DNA of 64,000 nucleotides from Enterobacter chengduensis (GCF_001984825.2 NZ_CP043318.1:2294001-2358000); one strand, 5' to 3'. Shown: positions 53,964 through 63,993, counted from the stretch's first letter. Program-made: numbers and translations. Notes: generated from the sequence alone by a model not told the origin.

Positions 53964-55679
53964 GTGTTCGGGAAACTGTTGTTAAACTACATGCCAGGCT
54001 TACAAAACTTGTTAGCCTACGATAAAAGCTGGCTAAAACAGGATGTTAAGGCCGGGTTATCCGTTGCGGCTGTCGCGCTACCCGTTGCGATTGCATACGC
54101 TGAGCTGGCGGGCGTTGGGGCAATCGTGGGGCTCTATTCCTGCGTGTTACCGATGATCGCGTATGCCCTGTTTGGCTCTTCACGTCAGCTTATTGTTGGC
54201 CCTGATGCCACGACCTGCGCGGTGATTGCGGCCGTCGTATTTCCGCTTTCTGCGGGCAATCCCGAACTGCACTGGCAGCTGACCATCATCATGACGCTGA
54301 TGATGGGCGGGTGGTGTCTGCTTGCCAGTAAATTTCGCCTGGGCGCGCTGGCCGATCTCCTTTCTCATCCCATTCTTACGGGGTTGCTTAATGGCGTCGC
54401 CGTGACGATTATTGTCGGGCAACTGGGCAAGGTTTTAGGGATCAGGCTAGATGAAGCGCAGGTTATTGAGAAAATCATGGCCTTGCCGGGCCGGCTTTCC
54501 GAAAGCCATCTATTAACCATAGGGATATCGCTTTTAACGTTAGGTATTTTAATCGCGATCAAAACGTATCGTAGCCAGTGGCCAGCGCCGCTGATTGCCA
54601 TCGTGTTGACAACGTTACTGGTGTGGGGGACATCCGCCCAGCAGTATGGTATCGCTACGATTGGTGGTGATGGCTTCCAGTCTGGTTTACCCGTGGTTAA
54701 CTGGGGGGCGTTCCAGCCGGGGCCGATGCGTGATTTAGTGATCCCGGCGCTGAACCTGGCGTTGGTCAGTTTTGTCAGCCTAATGCTGACCGCCCGCAGT
54801 TTCGCCGCGAAAAATGGCTATGAAATTAATGCTGATGCCGAGTTTCGGGCGCTGGGTATTGCGAACATTATGTCGGGGCTATCTCAGGGGTTTGCTATCA
54901 GCGGTGCCGATTCCCGGACCGCGGTGAATGATTCCGTTGGGGGGAAAAGCCAGCTGGTCTCCATCGTCGCCGCCTTACTCATCGGTATCGTGGTGGTCTT
55001 TTTCACTCAGCCATTACAGTTTATTCCGGTATCTGCATTAGGTATTGTTCTAATGTATGCGTCGTGGTCATTAATTGATCTACGTGGATTATGGAACCTG
55101 CGGCGGAGAAATAAGCAGGCATTTCGCCTCGCCTTTTTCACGTTTGGCTGCGTTTTAATTATCGGCGTGATCCAGGGCATCGGCCTGGCGGTGTTGCTTG
55201 GCCTGCTGCAGTTCCTGCGTACCGTCTTTCGTCCCTCGGAGCACTTACTGGGCACTGATGAAAACGGAATGATTCACTCATTGGGTAATACGGCCGATAT
55301 TAAAATGGTTCCCGGCGTGCTGATGTATCGATTTAACTCACCGTTGACCTATTTTAATGTGGCCTATTTTAAACGCCGGGTATTGAACCTGGTTGACGGT
55401 GCGGCATTACAGCCTAAATGGGTGGTCATTGATGCCGTCGCGTGCTTCACCTATTCAGACATCAGCGTGCTGGCAACCATTAATGAGCTGAAGCGTGACC
55501 TGAAGGGTCGAAAGATTACGTTAATCCTTGCGGGCAGGAAAACGGAGTTAACGCGCTGGTTTAAGGAGAGTCGGCCAACAATGAATGATGATGACATGAT
55601 TCTGGCGCCAGACCTCTATCTGGCGCTGCGGTTCATTCAGAGCAAAGAGAGCGTGAGTGAATCAGGCGGAGAGGTTTAA
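53964..55679 (+). CDS. SulP-family anion transporter with STAS domain
   Basis: This 571-residue membrane protein has about 12-14 helices with the SulP signature VGPDATTCAVIAAVVFPLSA region and a C-terminal cytosolic STAS domain (about 440-560, with ACFTYSDISVLATINELKRD). SulP proteins carry sulfate, dicarboxylates or bicarbonate; the ion here is not known. The start is a GTG preceded by GGAG at six bases. It is a single-gene unit between oqxR and dmsD and is not present here in E. coli. Confidence 0.87.
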   Translation: MFGKLLLNYMPGLQNLLAYDKSWLKQDVKAGLSVAAVALPVAIAYAELAGVGAIVGLYSCVLPMIAYALFGSSRQLIVGPDATTCAVIAAVVFPLSAGNPELHWQLTIIMTLMMGGWCLLASKFRLGALADLLSHPILTGLLNGVAVTIIVGQLGKVLGIRLDEAQVIEKIMALPGRLSESHLLTIGISLLTLGILIAIKTYRSQWPAPLIAIVLTTLLVWGTSAQQYGIATIGGDGFQSGLPVVNWGAFQPGPMRDLVIPALNLALVSFVSLMLTARSFAAKNGYEINADAEFRALGIANIMSGLSQGFAISGADSRTAVNDSVGGKSQLVSIVAALLIGIVVVFFTQPLQFIPVSALGIVLMYASWSLIDLRGLWNLRRRNKQAFRLAFFTFGCVLIIGVIQGIGLAVLLGLLQFLRTVFRPSEHLLGTDENGMIHSLGNTADIKMVPGVLMYRFNSPLTYFNVAYFKRRVLNLVDGAALQPKWVVIDAVACFTYSDISVLATINELKRDLKGRKITLILAGRKTELTRWFKESRPTMNDDDMILAPDLYLALRFIQSKESVSESGGEV

Positions 55680-55723
55680 ACCCTAACCTGGCTTGCCCGC
55701 CACCCGCGAGCAAGCCACGTCCC

Positions 55724-56338
55724 TTACCGATACAGCGTCTTTTCCGCAACCGGAATAAGCAGTTGGGATCGCCACTCTGCCAGCGTCAGCTGCGCAAGCT
55801 TGCCCAGCGCGGTATAAAACGGATGCCCGGCGTTATCGACAAATTCCGACAGGAAGCGGGTGCTCCACGGCAGCAGGTGCCACGCCAGGAGCTGGTCGCA
55901 CTCCGCATCGCGGCCATTTTCAGCCAGCCACGCCGCCAGCAGCAGCAGCGTACCGAAGTGATCTTCCGGCTCATTCTGCTGCATCTCAAACGCGATAGCG
56001 TTCTCCCGCATCCACTGGCGCAGCGCGAGGGTCGAGTCGCCAAACAGCACGGATTCGCGATCCAGCCAGACGGAACCCCACGGCGGAGCGGGCAGGGCGT
56101 AAGGGCCAATAAACAGCCGTTGCCACGCGTCCGTCAGCGGCTCATCGCAAGGTGCGGCAAAGGTATCCGCGACGGGCTGCAGCGTTTCCGGCGGCAGAGG
56201 CCAGTCCGGAACCCATACGCCTGCGGTCAGGGCCTGCACCAGCGGCGCGGCCTGCTCGCTGTCCGGCGCGAAATAAAACAGCGCGCCCAGCACCCGGGCG
56301 CTGAACGCGAACGATTCACGATGTGAGGCGTCTTTCAT
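55724..56338 (-). CDS. dmsD: Tat proofreading chaperone DmsD
   Basis: This 204-residue protein has the length of E. coli DmsD, with the TorD/DmsD helical fold (QRLFIGPYALPAPPWGSVWL; MQQNEPEDHFGTLLLLAAWL). It binds the twin-arginine signals of DmsA and YnfE/F until the molybdenum cofactor is loaded. It follows the reductase gene on the same strand. The gene is intact although its main local client is broken. Confidence 0.93.
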   Translation of the reverse strand: MKDASHRESFAFSARVLGALFYFAPDSEQAAPLVQALTAGVWVPDWPLPPETLQPVADTFAAPCDEPLTDAWQRLFIGPYALPAPPWGSVWLDRESVLFGDSTLALRQWMRENAIAFEMQQNEPEDHFGTLLLLAAWLAENGRDAECDQLLAWHLLPWSTRFLSEFVDNAGHPFYTALGKLAQLTLAEWRSQLLIPVAEKTLYR

Positions 56339-56369
56339 TAAATCTTCCTTGTTCGCGCGGAGGGCGTCC

Positions 56370-56431
56370 GCGCGACTGTGTTAACCGATAATACAAACCA
56401 TAGAATAAACCGCGGCCACGCAATGCACCCA
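56370..56431 (-). pseudogene. ynfH: Remnant of the ynfH 3' end
   Basis: Between the ynfF stop and dmsD, the minus strand reads ...ALRGRGLFYGLYYRLTQSRG, which resembles the last residues of E. coli YnfH (GRVLFYGLH...). E. coli has ynfG and ynfH here. A deletion apparently removed ynfG and nearly all ynfH. The match is short, so it is a likely but not certain identification. Confidence 0.5.
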
Positions 56432-58871
56432 CTACACCTTTTCGATCTGTACCAGATTGGTGTGCTGCGGGTTGCCTTTCGCCAGCGGAGAAGGACGATG
56501 GGTCGTCAGCGTGTTGATGCATGAGCCGTGGTCAATACGATCGCCACGCATATCGGCATCGTGCCAGGCACCCTGGCCCATGGCGCTTACGCCGGGCATG
56601 ATGCGCGGCGTCACTTTCGCCTCAATTCGTACCTCGCCGCGAGTGTTAAAGACGCGCACCGTATCGCCGTTCTTAATCCCGCGTTTTTCGGCATCGACAG
56701 GGTTAAGCCAGACCTCCTGGCGGCAGGCCGCTTTCAGCACGTCGACGTTGCCGTAACTCGAGTGGGTACGTGCTTTAAAGTGGAAGCCAAACAGCTGCAG
56801 CGGGTATTGCGCGCGCTCGGGTGCATCCCAGCCGTCAAAGGTCGAGGCGTAGACGGGCAGCGGGCTGATGGTCTCATCTTTTTCCAGCTCCCAGGTGGAC
56901 GCGATCTTCGCCAGCTTGCTGGAGTAAATTTCAATCTTGCCCGATGGCGTCTTCAGCGGATTGGCTTCCGGGTTTTCGCGGAATTTTTTATAGGCCACAA
57001 AGTGTCCGTTCGGATCTTTGCGCATTATAAATGCCCATTTTTTTCAGCTGATCATAGGACGGCAGCTGAGGGTCTTTTTCGAGCATTTTGGCATACAGGA
57101 ACTGCAGCCACTGTTCCTGCGTCCGTCCTTCGGTAAATTTCTGATGGATATCCGGCCCGAGGCGTTTTGCCACCTCGCTCATGATCCAGTAGATGGGCTT
57201 ACGCTCGAACTTCGGCGCGGTCACGGGCTGGAGGAAAATGAGGTAGCCCATATTCCCGGCATAATCGTTAGGAATGATGTCTTCCTGCTCGACGGTCATC
57301 AGGTCCGGCAGCAGGATATCGGCATACTTCGCCGACGACGTCATGAAGTTGTCGATGACGACAATCATTTCGCACTTGCCGTCATCCTGCAGGATATCGT
57401 GGGTTTTATTGATATCGGAGTGCTGGTTGATGAGGGTGTTGCCCGCGTAGTTCCAGATGAACTTAATCGGCACGTCCAGCTTAGCTTTCCCACGCACGCC
57501 GTCGCGCAGGGCGGTCATCTCCGGCCCGCGGGCGATGGCGTCCGTCCAGCTGAAGCAGGAAATTTGCGTTTTGACCGGGTTGTCCGGCAGCGGCATGCGC
57601 TCGATGGTGATGGTGTAGGTTGACTCACGCGCGCCGCTGTTTCCGCCGCTGATGCCCACGTTTCCGGTGAGGATCGGCAGCATCGCGATGGCGCGGGACG
57701 TCAGCTCGCCGTTCGCCTGGCGCTGTGGACCCCAGCCCTGGCAGATGTAGGCCGGCTTCGCTGAGCCAATCTCGCGGGCAAGCTTAACGATACGATCGGC
57801 GGGAATACCGGTGATGCGGGAGGCCCACTCCGGCGTTTTTGCGGTGCCGTCATCGCCCTGGCCGAGAATGTAGGCTTTATAGTGACCGTTAGCCGGCGCG
57901 CCTTCCGGCAGCGTTTTTTCATCATAGCCAACGCAGTATTTATCCAGGAACGGCTGATCGACCAGATTTTCGTTGATTAATACCCATGCAAGACCGGCCA
58001 CCAGCGCGGCATCGGTCCCTGGACGGATCGGGATCCATTCGTCTTCTCGTCCGGCGGCCGTGTCGGTGTAGCGCGGGTCGATAACGATCATGCGCGCGTT
58101 AGACCGCTCGCGAGCCTGCTCCAGATAGTACGTAATTCCGCCGCCGCTCATGCGGGTTTCCGCCGGGTTATTGCCGAACATCACCACCAGCCTGGTGTTT
58201 TCGATATCCGAGGTGCTGTTGCCGTCGTTGCTGCCGTAGGTGTAGGGCATCGCGCAGGCAATTTGCGCCGTGCTGTAGGTGCCGTAGTGGCTCAGGAAAC
58301 CGCCGTAGCAGTTCATCAGGCGCGCCACCAGCGAAGCGTAAGGGGAGGAGCGGGTGATATTGCCGCCGACAATCCCGGAGGAGTAGTTTATGTACACCGC
58401 TTCGTTGCCGTACTTAGCGACAACGTTTTTCAGGCTGGCGGTGAGGGTATCCAGCGCTTCATCCCAGGAGATGCGCTCAAACCTGCCTTCGCCACGTTTG
58501 CCCACGCGCTTCATCGGGTAGTTCAGACGGTCAGGATGATTGATACGACGACGAATAGAACGGCCGCGCAGGCAGGCGCGGACCTGATGATCGCCATAAA
58601 TATCTTCACCGGTGTTATCCGTTTCGACCCAGTACACTTCGTCATCACGGACGTGCAGTCGCAGGGCACAGCGGCTGCCGCAGTTGACCGAGCAGGCGCC
58701 CCATACGACCTTTTCTTCTGCAGGCTGAACGGCGTTCTTCACCGCTGCGGCGGCGCTTTTTAAACCAAAAGGAAGCGAGATCCCACCGGCGGCAAGCGCC
58801 AGAGAACCTATTGCAGTAGATTTCACGAGAGTTCGACGGCTAATTCCGCCGTGATTTTCACTATCGGACAT
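56432..58871 (-). pseudogene. ynfF: Frameshifted YnfE/YnfF-type DMSO/selenate reductase catalytic subunit
   Basis: The two open parts together make about 812 residues, like YnfF (807). The N-terminal 613 or so residues start with a Tat signal (SRRTLVK), an iron-sulfur site (CSVNCGSRC...RAC) and the molybdopterin domain (GTYSTAQIACAMPY). The C-terminal part starts at RKDPNGHFVAYKKF. At 57021-57030 the frame breaks after GIY: the sequence TAT-AATG-CGC has one base more than needed to join the parts. The first frame then ends soon after (NAQRSERTLCGL). The membrane partners ynfG and ynfH are missing. Either this is a pseudogene or the base is a sequencing error. Confidence 0.88.
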
Positions 58872-58873
58872 GG

Positions 58874-58940
58874 CTCACCCCATCATTATAATTGCGTATT
58901 ATTTTTCCCGAAATGATAACCGGGCTAATGATGGGGTGAG
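58874..58940 (-). promoter_or_regulatory. 15-bp perfect inverted repeat over the ynfF ribosome-binding region
   Basis: CTCACCCCATCATTA (58874-58888) and TAATGATGGGGTGAG (58926-58940) are exact complements separated by 37 bases. On the ynfF strand the second arm, ending GATGGGGTGAG, lies two bases before the ATG and contains the presumed Shine-Dalgarno. The spacer has an inner CCCG/CGGG hairpin. If transcribed in full, it would hide the start site of ynfF. It could instead be a DNA operator; the transcription start decides. Confidence 0.6.
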
Positions 58941-58966
58941 TGTTACTTATTTGGGGGTATTAAATC

Positions 58967-58980
58967 TTAATCCTCATCAA
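58967..58980 (-). promoter_or_regulatory. FNR-like site upstream of ynfF
   Basis: On the minus strand TTGAT-GAGG-ATTAA matches the FNR consensus TTGATnnnnATCAA in nine of ten fixed bases. It lies 96 bases upstream of the ynfF start. E. coli ynfE is FNR-activated, so anaerobic control is likely preserved in the promoter. Confidence 0.7.
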
Positions 58981-59002
58981 TTCAAAGGAGATTGAGGCTA
59001 AA

Positions 59003-59269
59003 TTACTGAGATTCAGCAGCCCCGCCGCCGGTTCGGGTGTACAAAATTTTAAAGGTGTCGTTGGCGCAGTGGCCTACCACCTGCGTGCCCGCCTGGTCAG
59101 CCTGATCGTTCGGCACAATGGTCAGGGTAAAACCTGATTCAGGTACGCCGTTGTTGACTATCTTCTGCTGAATGTCGCTTTTCACGCGCTCGCAGGAGTC
59201 CGGTGCCGCCAGCGCGGCGGTTGAGGCACTCATTAACAGCAGGGCGGTAATCCAGGGTAACCGTTTCAT
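59003..59269 (-). CDS. ynfD: DUF1161 periplasmic protein YnfD
   Basis: This 88-residue protein has a signal peptide (MKRLPWITALLLMSASTAALAA) and a short DUF1161 domain with CERVKSDIQQKI and two cysteines suited to a disulfide (Cys26 and the one in VGHCAND). It matches E. coli YnfD in position and type. Function is unknown. Confidence 0.9.
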   Translation of the reverse strand: MKRLPWITALLLMSASTAALAAPDSCERVKSDIQQKIVNNGVPESGFTLTIVPNDQADQAGTQVVGHCANDTFKILYTRTGGGAAESQ

Positions 59270-59373
59270 CTGTTGCTCCTTTTCTCTGTGTGTAGATTTA
59301 TTCTAGCAGGCTTCGTGTAAACAACTGTATTTGCTAATATGATTGGGAATAATCTCCCTGTACGGTAATCAAT

Positions 59374-60084
59374 GTGAAGAAATACGCCGCGATAACGCTA
59401 CTGGCAGCAACACTGGTGGGGTGCGACAACAGCACCGCGCCGCTGTCGTTTACGCCCGAGATGGCGAGCTTTTCAAACGAGTTTGATTTTGATCCGCTGC
59501 GCGGCCCGGTCAAAGACTTTACCCAGACCCTGTTCAACGAGAAGGGCGAAGTATCTAAGCGGGTCACCGGCACCGTCTCGACGGAAGGGTGTTTCGACAC
59601 GCTGGAGCTGCACGACCTGGAGGCCAACACCGGCGTGGCGCTGGTGCTGGACGCCAATTACTACCTTGATGCGGAAACCCAGCAGCGCAAAGTGAAGCTG
59701 CAGGGGAAATGCCAGCTGGCCGAGCTGCCGTCAGCCGGGGTGACGTGGGATACCGACGACAACGGTTTTGTGGTGGCGGCGCACGGCAAAGAGATGGAGG
59801 TGAAGTATCGCTACGACGCGGATGGCTACCCGCTGGGCAAAACCACCGTCTCCGGGGATCGGCATCTTTCCGTCCAGTCGACGCCGTCTAAAGATCTGCG
59901 CAAAAGAATGGATTACTCGGCAGTGAGCGTGCTGAATGACAAGCCGCTGGGCAACGTGAAGCAGAGCTGCGACTACGATCGACACAACAACCCGGTGAGC
60001 TGCGATCTGACCATCACGGACGACAGCGTCAAACCGGCCGTCGAGCGCAAGTACACCATCAAAAACACGATTGAATACTACTGA
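59374..60084 (+). CDS. ynfC: Lipoprotein YnfC (UPF0257 family)
   Basis: This 236-residue protein has the length of E. coli YnfC. The start is a GTG (KKYAAITLLAATLVGC follows), and the lipobox LVGC gives Cys17 as the lipid site. The rest is a soluble beta-rich domain. Function is unknown. It is divergent from ynfD and convergent toward speG. Confidence 0.92.
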   Translation: MKKYAAITLLAATLVGCDNSTAPLSFTPEMASFSNEFDFDPLRGPVKDFTQTLFNEKGEVSKRVTGTVSTEGCFDTLELHDLEANTGVALVLDANYYLDAETQQRKVKLQGKCQLAELPSAGVTWDTDDNGFVVAAHGKEMEVKYRYDADGYPLGKTTVSGDRHLSVQSTPSKDLRKRMDYSAVSVLNDKPLGNVKQSCDYDRHNNPVSCDLTITDDSVKPAVERKYTIKNTIEYY

Positions 60085-60098
60085 GCAATGTATTGATA

Positions 60099-60743
60099 TT
60101 ATTGCACAGTGTAGGCCGGGTAAGCGCAGCGCCACCCGGCAATAAAGACCGCGCCATTGTTGATGACAGGGGCTGTCATCCCTCTCATTGCGCGGTCGGT
60201 TTCAGCAGGCTGGCGTGACGGTTTATGCCCGGCCAGATGCTGATGCTGGAAGATGCACATGCGGATGGTATTGCGGTATTCACCGTTGATGAAGAACTCG
60301 TGAATCAGCTCCCCTTCTACCATAAAGCCCAGCTTGCGGTAGATATGGATCGCTTTCTCGTTCTCTTTGTCCACAATCAGGTACAGCTTGTAGAGGTTCA
60401 GAACGTTGAATCCGTAATCCATCGCCAGCTTCGCCGCCCGTGAGGCCAGGCCTTTCCCCTGATGCTCAGGGGAGATGATGATCTGAAACTCCGCCCGACG
60501 GTGAACGTGGTTGATCTCAACCAGCTCCACCAGCCCGGCTTTTTCGCCGCCACACTCCACCACAAAACGACGTTCGCTCTGATCGTGAATGTGCTTATCG
60601 TAAAGATCGGACAGCTCAACAAAGGCCTCGTAAGGCTCTTCGAACCAGTAGCGCATCACGCTGGCGTTATTGTCGAGCTGATGGACGAAGCGCAGATCTT
60701 CCCGCTCCAGCGGACGGAGCTTAACGTCACACGAGGCCGACAT
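60099..60743 (-). CDS. speG: Spermidine N-acetyltransferase SpeG, with a frame-shifted C-terminal tail
   Basis: This GNAT acetyltransferase transfers acetyl from acetyl-CoA to spermidine or spermine. The body closely matches E. coli SpeG ([39 protein letters not shown]). The E. coli end LLKPTAQ-stop exists here in another frame (AGC CTG CTG AAA CCG ACC GCG CAA TGA, stop at 60185-60187). This frame instead continues as [10 protein letters not shown]... for 214 residues in all, compared with 186, and runs through a REP element at 60115-60140. Two deleted bases near 60211 would explain it. Its start overlaps the ynfB stop by one base (TAATG). Confidence 0.92.
   Translation of the reverse strand: MSASCDVKLRPLEREDLRFVHQLDNNASVMRYWFEEPYEAFVELSDLYDKHIHDQSERRFVVECGGEKAGLVELVEINHVHRRAEFQIIISPEHQGKGLASRAAKLAMDYGFNVLNLYKLYLIVDKENEKAIHIYRKLGFMVEGELIHEFFINGEYRNTIRMCIFQHQHLAGHKPSRQPAETDRAMRGMTAPVINNGAVFIAGWRCAYPAYTVQ
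60115..60140. repeat. REP-type palindromic element inside the extended speG frame
   Basis: GCCGGGT ... ACCCGGC with the core AAGCGCAGCGCC is a standard REP unit between ynfC and the ancestral speG end. It shares its core with the REP at 53154-53184. Confidence 0.8.
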
Positions 60744-61081
60744 TACGGGGCTACCGTGCGGCCAGTGCGGCGATCCAGGCAGCGCAGGGTGTTAGGCTCC
60801 CAGTAGGCATTGACGTTCGCGCTTTGCTGACACTTATCGCGCGCGTCAAAAGCGACATCTTCTTTGTCCCACTCTTTTTCAGCACGTTTGTTGACCTTCT
60901 GTCGAAGGCTGCGGGTGTCATTCCATTGTTCTTTGTCCATGGCGGCATTCTGGCGGCTTTGCGCGCTGTCACCAGACTCAATAACGAGCTTGCTGGTTTC
61001 CGCTGTCGCAGAGGCGGCAAAAGCGAAAGATGACATCGCCAGCAGGGCCGTCAGACAAAGGCGTTTGCTTAATGTGGTCAT
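60743..61081 (-). CDS. ynfB: UPF0482 periplasmic protein YnfB
   Basis: This 112-residue protein matches E. coli YnfB (113). It has a signal peptide ([20 protein letters not shown] then FAASATA) and a charged helical domain with two cysteines ([16 protein letters not shown]). I chose MTTLSKRL by homology over an ATG 25 codons upstream. Function unknown. It is translationally coupled to speG, which follows. Confidence 0.92.
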   Translation of the reverse strand: MTTLSKRLCLTALLAMSSFAFAASATAETSKLVIESGDSAQSRQNAAMDKEQWNDTRSLRQKVNKRAEKEWDKEDVAFDARDKCQQSANVNAYWEPNTLRCLDRRTGRTVAP

Positions 61082-61233
61082 AGCGTTTCCTTTTAAATGG
61101 GTGCAGATAATCAAGTTACCCCGTACAGATTCTACACTAAAGCGAAATAAGGTCATACCCGCGGGGCAAGTATGGAAAAGTAAGGGGCATCATCAGGTAT
61201 GATGTCTAAATAATTCCTCACCTGACGTGAAAT

Positions 61234-61560
61234 ATGCTTAAAACGACGCTGCTTTTTTTTGCCACCGCGCTGTGCGAAATCATCGGCTGCTTCCTGCCCT
61301 GGATCTGGCTGAAAAAGGGAGGTAGCGCATTATTGTTGATCCCGGCGGGGGTTGCGCTTGCCCTGTTTGTCTGGCTGTTAACCCTGCATCCGGCGGCCAG
61401 TGGGCGCGTTTACGCGGCTTACGGCGGTGTTTATGTGTGTACTGCGCTGCTGTGGCTACGGGTGGTAGACGGCGTAAAACTCAGCGCGTACGACTGGGCC
61501 GGTGCGCTGATTGCCCTGTGCGGTATGCTGATTATTGTCGCGGGATGGGGGCGGGCCTGA
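61234..61560 (+). CDS. ynfA: UPF0060 membrane protein YnfA (SMR-like)
   Basis: This 108-residue protein has the same length as E. coli YnfA, with four membrane helices and the conserved N-terminal Glu in [16 protein letters not shown]. YnfA-type proteins are SMR-like and have been reported as multidrug exporters in Shigella. It is divergent from ynfB and precedes rspA on the same strand. Confidence 0.93.
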   Translation: MLKTTLLFFATALCEIIGCFLPWIWLKKGGSALLLIPAGVALALFVWLLTLHPAASGRVYAAYGGVYVCTALLWLRVVDGVKLSAYDWAGALIALCGMLIIVAGWGRA

Positions 61561-61672
61561 GCCCCCGTATTTTTGTGACCGTTCGCTGATTTTATGATCA
61601 TAATACTTGTATGGTAGTAGGGTTGGTGGGTAAATTTCCAGCATCACAACGACCGATGTAAGGAAAGGAATT

Positions 61673-62887
61673 ATGAAGATTGTCGCGGCTGACGTGTTTG
61701 TTACCTGCCCGGGGCGGAACTTTGTCACCCTTAAAATCACCACCGACGAGGGGATTGTTGGCCTCGGTGACGCTACGCTAAACGGGCGAGAGCTGTCCGT
61801 GGCCTCCTACCTCAAGGATCACCTCTGCCCCCAGCTGATTGGCCGCGATGCGCACCGCATCGAAGACATCTGGCAGTTCTTCTATAAGGGGGCCTACTGG
61901 CGTCGCGGGCCGGTCACCATGTCGGCCATCTCCGCCGTGGATATGGCGCTGTGGGATATCAAAGCCAAAGCGGCCAACATGCCGCTCTACCAGCTGCTGG
62001 GCGGCGCATCCCGCGAGGGGGTCATGGTCTACTGCCACACCACCGGGCACACCATTGACGACGTGCTCGAAGACTACGCCCGCCATAAAGAGATGGGCTT
62101 TAAGGCGATCCGCGTCCAGTGCGGCGTGCCGGGCATGAAAACCACCTACGGCATGGCCAAAGGAAAAGGGCTGGCCTACGAGCCCGCGACCAAGGGCGAC
62201 TGGCCGGAAGAGCAGCTGTGGTCCACCGAAAAATATCTCGACTTCACGCCGAAGCTGTTCGACGCGGTGCGCAATAAATTCGGCTTTAATGAACATCTCC
62301 TGCACGACATGCACCACCGTCTGACGCCAATTGAAGCGGCGCGCTTCGGCAAAAGCATCGAGGAATTCCGCATGTTCTGGATGGAAGATCCCACGCCTGC
62401 CGAAAATCAGGCCTGCTTCCGCCTGATTCGCCAGCACACCGTCACGCCCATTGCGGTGGGCGAAGTGTTTAACAGCATCTGGGACTGCAAGCAGCTCATC
62501 GAAGAGCAGCTCATCGACTATATCCGCACCACCATTACCCACGCGGGCGGGATCACCGGGATGCGCCGCATCGCGGACTTCGCGTCGCTCTATCAGGTGC
62601 GAACCGGCTCGCACGGCCCGTCGGATCTTTCACCCGTCTGCCACGCGGCCGCGCTGCATTTCGACCTGTGGGTGCCGAACTTTGGCGTGCAGGAATATAT
62701 GGGCTATTCCGAACAGATGCTGGAGGTCTTCCCGCACGGCTGGCGCTTTGATAACGGCTACATGCATCCGGGCGACAAGCCGGGGCTGGGCATTGAGTTT
62801 GATGAAAAGCTGGCGGCGAAATACCCGTACGATCCGGCCTATCTGCCGGTAGCCCGTCTTGAAGACGGCACGCTGTGGAACTGGTAA
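61673..62887 (+). CDS. rspA: Starvation-sensing protein RspA (mannonate dehydratase-like enolase-superfamily)
   Basis: This 404-residue protein has the length of E. coli RspA. It is an enolase-superfamily member of the ManD subgroup: capping domain in the first 110 residues, then a barrel with metal-binding acids (including [10 protein letters not shown] and VGEVFNS). Activity on D-mannonate is low or absent in the RspA type; E. coli RspA was named for reducing homoserine-lactone-dependent rpoS signalling. AAGGAAAGG precedes the ATG. It is in an operon with rspB. Confidence 0.93.
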   Translation: MKIVAADVFVTCPGRNFVTLKITTDEGIVGLGDATLNGRELSVASYLKDHLCPQLIGRDAHRIEDIWQFFYKGAYWRRGPVTMSAISAVDMALWDIKAKAANMPLYQLLGGASREGVMVYCHTTGHTIDDVLEDYARHKEMGFKAIRVQCGVPGMKTTYGMAKGKGLAYEPATKGDWPEEQLWSTEKYLDFTPKLFDAVRNKFGFNEHLLHDMHHRLTPIEAARFGKSIEEFRMFWMEDPTPAENQACFRLIRQHTVTPIAVGEVFNSIWDCKQLIEEQLIDYIRTTITHAGGITGMRRIADFASLYQVRTGSHGPSDLSPVCHAAALHFDLWVPNFGVQEYMGYSEQMLEVFPHGWRFDNGYMHPGDKPGLGIEFDEKLAAKYPYDPAYLPVARLEDGTLWNW

Positions 62888-62901
62888 GCGAGGAGCAAAC
62901 G

Positions 62902-63921
62902 ATGAAAAGCGTAGTGATTCAACAGCCGAACGAACTGGTGATTGAGGAACGGCCACTCCCGACGCCGGGCGCAGGTGAAGTCCGCGTCAAGATTAGGCTG
63001 GCCGGGATCTGCGGGTCGGACAGCCACATCTACCGCGGCCATAACCCCTTCGCAAAGTATCCGCGCGTGATTGGCCATGAGTTTTTTGGCGTGATTGATG
63101 CCGTGGGCGAGGGCGTTGACGCTGCCCGACTGGGCCAGCGCGTCTCGGTTGATCCGGTGATCAGCTGCGGGCACTGCTACCCGTGCTCCGTCGGAAAGCC
63201 CAACGTCTGTACCTCGCTGGTGGTGCTGGGCGTCCATCGCGACGGCGGCTTTAGCGAATACGCGACCGTGCCCGCAAAAAACGCCTGGCCCATCCCGCAT
63301 GCGATACCGGATAAACACGCCGTTATGATCGAGCCCTTCACCATCGCCGCCAACGTGACGGGGCAGGCGAATCCGACTGAACAGGACGTCGCGCTGATTT
63401 ACGGTGCGGGCCCGATGGGGCTGGTCACCGTGCAGGCGCTGAAAGGCGTCTATCGGGTGAAGCAGGTTATCGTGGTTGACCGCATCGATGAGCGCCTGAA
63501 AATGGCCCAGCGCAGCGGCGCGGACTGGGTGCTGAATAACGGCGAGCAGTCTCTGCAGGCCGCGCTGGACGAAAAGGGCATTAAGCCGACGTTAATCATT
63601 GATGCCGCCTGCCATCCGTCGATTTTGCAGGAAGCGATAACCCTGGCCTCTCCGGCGGCGCGCATCGTGCTGATGGGCTTCTCCAGCGAGCCGAGCCAGA
63701 TCGTTCAGCAGGGCATCACCGGCAAAGAGCTGGCGATATTTTCCTCGCGCCTCAATGCCAACAAATTCCCGGTCGTCATCGACTGGCTGAAAAAAGGGCT
63801 GATCGACCCGGAAAAACTGATCACCCATACCTTTGACTATCACCACGTTACGGACGCCATTGAACTGTTTGAGAAAGACCAGCGGCAGTGCTGCAAGGTT
63901 CTGCTCACGTTCGGCCAATAA
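62902..63921 (+). CDS. rspB: Zinc-type alcohol dehydrogenase RspB
   Basis: This 339-residue medium-chain dehydrogenase has the length of E. coli RspB. Zinc-site motifs are GICGSDSHIY and GHEFFG (catalytic) and CGHCYPCSVGKPNVC (structural four-Cys). The nucleotide fold is ALIYGAGPMGLVTVQALKG. It probably oxidises a sugar acid used or made with RspA. I chose MKSVVIQQPNEL, with GAGGAG before it, nine codons after an alternative ATG inside the end of rspA. Confidence 0.93.
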   Translation: MKSVVIQQPNELVIEERPLPTPGAGEVRVKIRLAGICGSDSHIYRGHNPFAKYPRVIGHEFFGVIDAVGEGVDAARLGQRVSVDPVISCGHCYPCSVGKPNVCTSLVVLGVHRDGGFSEYATVPAKNAWPIPHAIPDKHAVMIEPFTIAANVTGQANPTEQDVALIYGAGPMGLVTVQALKGVYRVKQVIVVDRIDERLKMAQRSGADWVLNNGEQSLQAALDEKGIKPTLIIDAACHPSILQEAITLASPAARIVLMGFSSEPSQIVQQGITGKELAIFSSRLNANKFPVVIDWLKKGLIDPEKLITHTFDYHHVTDAIELFEKDQRQCCKVLLTFGQ

Positions 63922-63936
63922 TCAATTACGCGGTTA

Positions 63937-63958
63937 AGAGCCCGCGCAGACGGGCTCT
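63937..63958 (+). terminator. Terminator-like hairpin after rspB
   Basis: A perfect 8-bp stem AGAGCCCG / CGGGCTCT with a six-base loop lies 16 bases after the rspB stop. No T-run follows, so it may be a weak terminator or attenuator. Confidence 0.5.
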
Positions 63959-63993
63959 ATGTGGTACGCATCTTACCTTCAGAGATAGCCATT

